DNA of 6,833 bases, taken from the NCBI GenBank assembly GCA_025450255.1, contig JANWHV010000243.1, positions 1-6,833 on the forward strand, read 5' to 3'. The number at the start of each line of letters is the position of its first letter. Position 1 is the first letter of the stretch. The DNA is from Chloroflexota bacterium. GTDB taxonomy: Bacteria > Chloroflexota > UBA5177 > JANWHV01. Positions 5,409 through 6,833 of this stretch are shown here, piece by piece. The notes beneath the pieces were generated by a model, which saw only the letters and a list, made by a program, of their open reading frames with translations, searched no databases and was not told the DNA's origin. The position numbers were made by a program, and so were the translations under genes.

Positions 5409-6434
5409 CTATCCGTACACCGCCTTGAGGACTGAACACGCGCGCAGTGTCACCCATTTGCTCGGCTGGCCCTGCTGATCGATATCCACCCAGGTTTTGC
5501 CATTGGGGGCAGACTGATTCCTCCAGCGCCCTGACTGCTCTTGTTGGCTGAGGAGCCACTCGACCGCGCCATCGAGGCGCGCATCTTTGGCAAAGCCAAG
5601 CTCACACAGGGCCGTGACATTCTGGAGGATGTCGGCGACATAGCCTGAGGGAAAGCCCAGCTTGAACCAGGACGGGCTTGGCGTCATATTACCCCAGCCG
5701 GCCGGGTACGCGGCGGTGGCCGGGTCACAACTAAAGAGGAACGCTGCCCCCTGCCGGATGGCGCGTTCCACGTGTGGCGCTCGCCGTTGGGGAGGGATGC
5801 GCGCCAGCGCCAGCAGTCCTTTGATCGCTCCCCAGGCGCAGGGGAGTTGCTCGTTCGACACGCAGCGGAAGCCCGGTCCACTGGTTCCCGAGCGGTAATA
5901 GCGGCTGAAGCCTTCGCCGGTGATCGAGCGTGCTTGCCAGTCAATCGCACGCTGCACGCGCTCATCCTCCAGCCGGCCAAAACCGATCAGCGCCCGCAGC
6001 AGATTGCCGTTCAGACAATGGATCACGAGAGAGGGGGGAGGGGGAGCTTCTTCCCTGCTTCCTCCCTGCCAGTAGGCGAATCCCCCCGTCCGGGCCTGGC
6101 TGTGGGACAACACGTAGTCGCATGCCGTCTGCACGCGCGCGTCCGTGCCATCAGCGCCAAGCTGGTCGAGAAAGATGAGCTGCCAGACCGTTCCCCGGTA
6201 CTTGGGCGCATAGCCTGGGCCCGGTTTGACCCAGAACCCCGCTGGCTGTTGAGCGGCGAGGATGGCGGCAATGGGGCCGGTCTGCATGGCGGCGGCGCGC
6301 GCCTGCCGCGCCTCTGGCGTATCCTCTGGCCGATCGAGGAGCCGGCGTAAGGCCAGATGGCGGACCGCGGGGGTATCTTCTTCGAGCAACCAGGGCAACG
6401 GATCCCCTTTGAGCACGCGTAGCCAGGTGGTCAT
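5409..6434 (-). CDS. Alpha/alpha-toroid (prenyltransferase/squalene cyclase-repeat) protein
   Basis: A 341-residue, probably cytoplasmic protein without signal or membrane segment. It consists of repeated helical pairs, each with a 'G..l.aL..LG' helix and a second helix ending in a QW-like turn. Examples are WQLIFLDQLG (84-93) with YVLSHSQARTGGFAYW (107-122); NLLRALIGFGRL (144-155) with the 160-180 helix; GAIKGLLALARI (202-213); and NVTALCELGF (272-281) with WLLSQQEQSGRWRN (293-306). This is the architecture of terpene cyclases and protein prenyltransferases. The squalene-cyclase DxDD acid motif and zinc-site motifs of prenyltransferases are not evident, so catalysis is unproven. I recall close relatives in Chloroflexota labelled 'nitrogen fixation protein NifH', but there is no P-loop or NifH cluster motif here. 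ATG 6434 is supported by AGGA about 10 bases upstream and a family-like N-terminus. The fold is likely; the function is unknown. Confidence 0.85.
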   Translation of the reverse strand: MTTWLRVLKGDPLPWLLEEDTPAVRHLALRRLLDRPEDTPEARQARAAAMQTGPIAAILAAQQPAGFWVKPGPGYAPKYRGTVWQLIFLDQLGADGTDARVQTACDYVLSHSQARTGGFAYWQGGSREEAPPPPSLVIHCLNGNLLRALIGFGRLEDERVQRAIDWQARSITGEGFSRYYRSGTSGPGFRCVSNEQLPCAWGAIKGLLALARIPPQRRAPHVERAIRQGAAFLFSCDPATAAYPAGWGNMTPSPSWFKLGFPSGYVADILQNVTALCELGFAKDARLDGAVEWLLSQQEQSGRWRNQSAPNGKTWVDIDQQGQPSKWVTLRACSVLKAVYG

Positions 6435-6565
6435 GCCTCGTCTTTCCTGTCTCGTAGCGTGGATTCAAGGGCAGACCAGATCCTACCGCGCCGCACGCTC
6501 ATGTGACGGAACAGCGGGCTCGCTTCGGAGCATATCGCGCAGCTTTCACAGTATCACATTCCATA
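6435..6565. other. Non-coding gap upstream of the toroid gene
   Basis: No convincing gene lies between the toroid start and the possible edge gene; if that edge frame is not real, the non-coding stretch extends to 6833 (399 bp). It contains the weak promoter pair and most of the TATCAC repeats. Next to it, at 6581-6599, is a 7-bp stem (CCGCGCG / CGTGCGG around TGAAA, with one G-T pair) formed well only in a plus-strand transcript. Confidence 0.4.
6480..6508 (-). promoter_or_regulatory. Weak candidate promoter of the toroid gene
   Basis: On the minus strand GTCACA (6508-6503) and TAGGAT (6485-6480), each a 4 of 6 match, are 17 bases apart. They would start transcription near 6473, with a leader of about 39 nt. 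The spacing is good but both hexamers are weak. Confidence 0.22.
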
Positions 6566-6569
6566 TCAC
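6544..6569. repeat. TATCAC direct repeats upstream of the toroid gene
   Basis: TTTCAC (6544-6549), TATCAC (6552-6557) and TATCAC (6564-6569) form a tandem of half-sites, with the two exact copies 12 bases apart. They lie about 110-135 bp upstream of the toroid start, in otherwise featureless sequence. A regulator binding site is possible, as is chance. Confidence 0.25.
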
Positions 6570-6833
6570 CTGCTCTGACTCCGCGCGTGAAACGTGCGGC
6601 CCCGACATGCGCGTATCCCACGGCTCGCCTCCTCGGCCACACTATGAATGCATCGGCGGCATGCCCGCGCCTGTATCCGTGGCGTGGCCGGGTTCCCTTC
6701 CCTGGCGGCGAACCTCCCAGCTTTGACGACCTGTGGGTCATCGGCAAGGAACCGCTGCCCGTGGCCCAGTGGTGACGCCATCAGCGCCTGCTCCACAAAG
6801 GCGCGCAGGGCATCCTGACGGCGGCAGAGCAGG
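6566..6833 (-). CDS. Possible C-terminal fragment of an unrecognised protein, cut by the window edge
   Basis: A minus-strand frame is open from the right edge to a TGA at 6568-6566, about 88 codons. The first part looks protein-like, with an amphipathic helix around ALRAFVEQALMASPLGHGQR and then FLADDPQVVKAGRFAAREGN. The last third is Arg- and Cys-rich and reads like non-coding sequence, so the true gene could end earlier through a frameshift or the frame could be spurious. A plus-strand frame (6503-6775) covers the same bases and is equally unassigned. I do not recognise a family. Sequence beyond the window would be needed to see the start. Confidence 0.25.
   Translation of the reverse strand, partial: LLCRRQDALRAFVEQALMASPLGHGQRFLADDPQVVKAGRFAAREGNPATPRIQARACRRCIHSVAEEASRGIRACRGRTFHARSQSR

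Noticed and set aside
5409..6434. Calling the toroid gene nifH
   Set aside because: No P-loop, no cluster-ligating cysteine motif, and a helical-repeat layout quite unlike NifH.
6581..6599. Hairpin with a GAAA-containing loop, considered as group II intron domain V
   Set aside because: The conserved lower stem (GAGCC...GGTTC) and bulge are missing and there is no reverse transcriptase frame nearby.
1..6833. Search for CRISPR arrays, transposase genes, IS ends and rRNA
   Set aside because: No regularly spaced repeats, no transposase-like frame, no terminal inverted repeats with target duplications and no rRNA-like sequence were seen.

Overview
The window is high-G+C bacterial DNA. Every gene I can support lies on the minus strand, so transcription runs from right to left. 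Starts are preceded by ordinary Shine-Dalgarno sequences and several upstream regions carry sigma-70-like hexamers. The toroid protein (5409-6434) and the small Cys-rich secreted protein (13-525) resemble proteins I recall from Chloroflexota genomes. That taxon is an inference from memory; nothing in the window (no rRNA or universal marker) fixes it.

Order of transcription: a possible gene tail running off the right edge (6566-6833); a 341-residue alpha/alpha-toroid protein (5409-6434); an SDR oxidoreductase (4479-5246); a small cupin (3954-4337); an arylamine N-acetyltransferase-family protein (3063-3833); a cytochrome P450 (1539-2780); an SRPBCC/polyketide-cyclase-like protein (847-1272); and an exported protein with six cysteines (13-525). 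The gaps between well-supported genes are about 120-320 bp and most hold promoter-like or hairpin-forming sequence, so this looks like co-directional, mostly separately transcribed genes rather than one tight operon.

Functionally the middle of the window is rich in small-molecule enzymes: P450 monooxygenase, NAT, SDR dehydrogenase, cupin and SRPBCC protein. They could together modify or detoxify aromatic or amine compounds, or belong to the edge of a secondary-metabolite region, but no PKS, NRPS, transporter or ferredoxin gene is present to settle it. I found no RNA gene, CRISPR array, transposase or clear mobile element.

The most notable non-coding signals are: a near-consensus promoter (TTGACA-17-TATACT) for the P450; two mutually exclusive hairpins in the SDR leader; a chain of hairpins in the 526-846 gap; overlapping palindromes over the presumed SRPBCC promoter; and a short element shared just downstream of two neighbouring genes. 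None of these amounts to a demonstrated new system.
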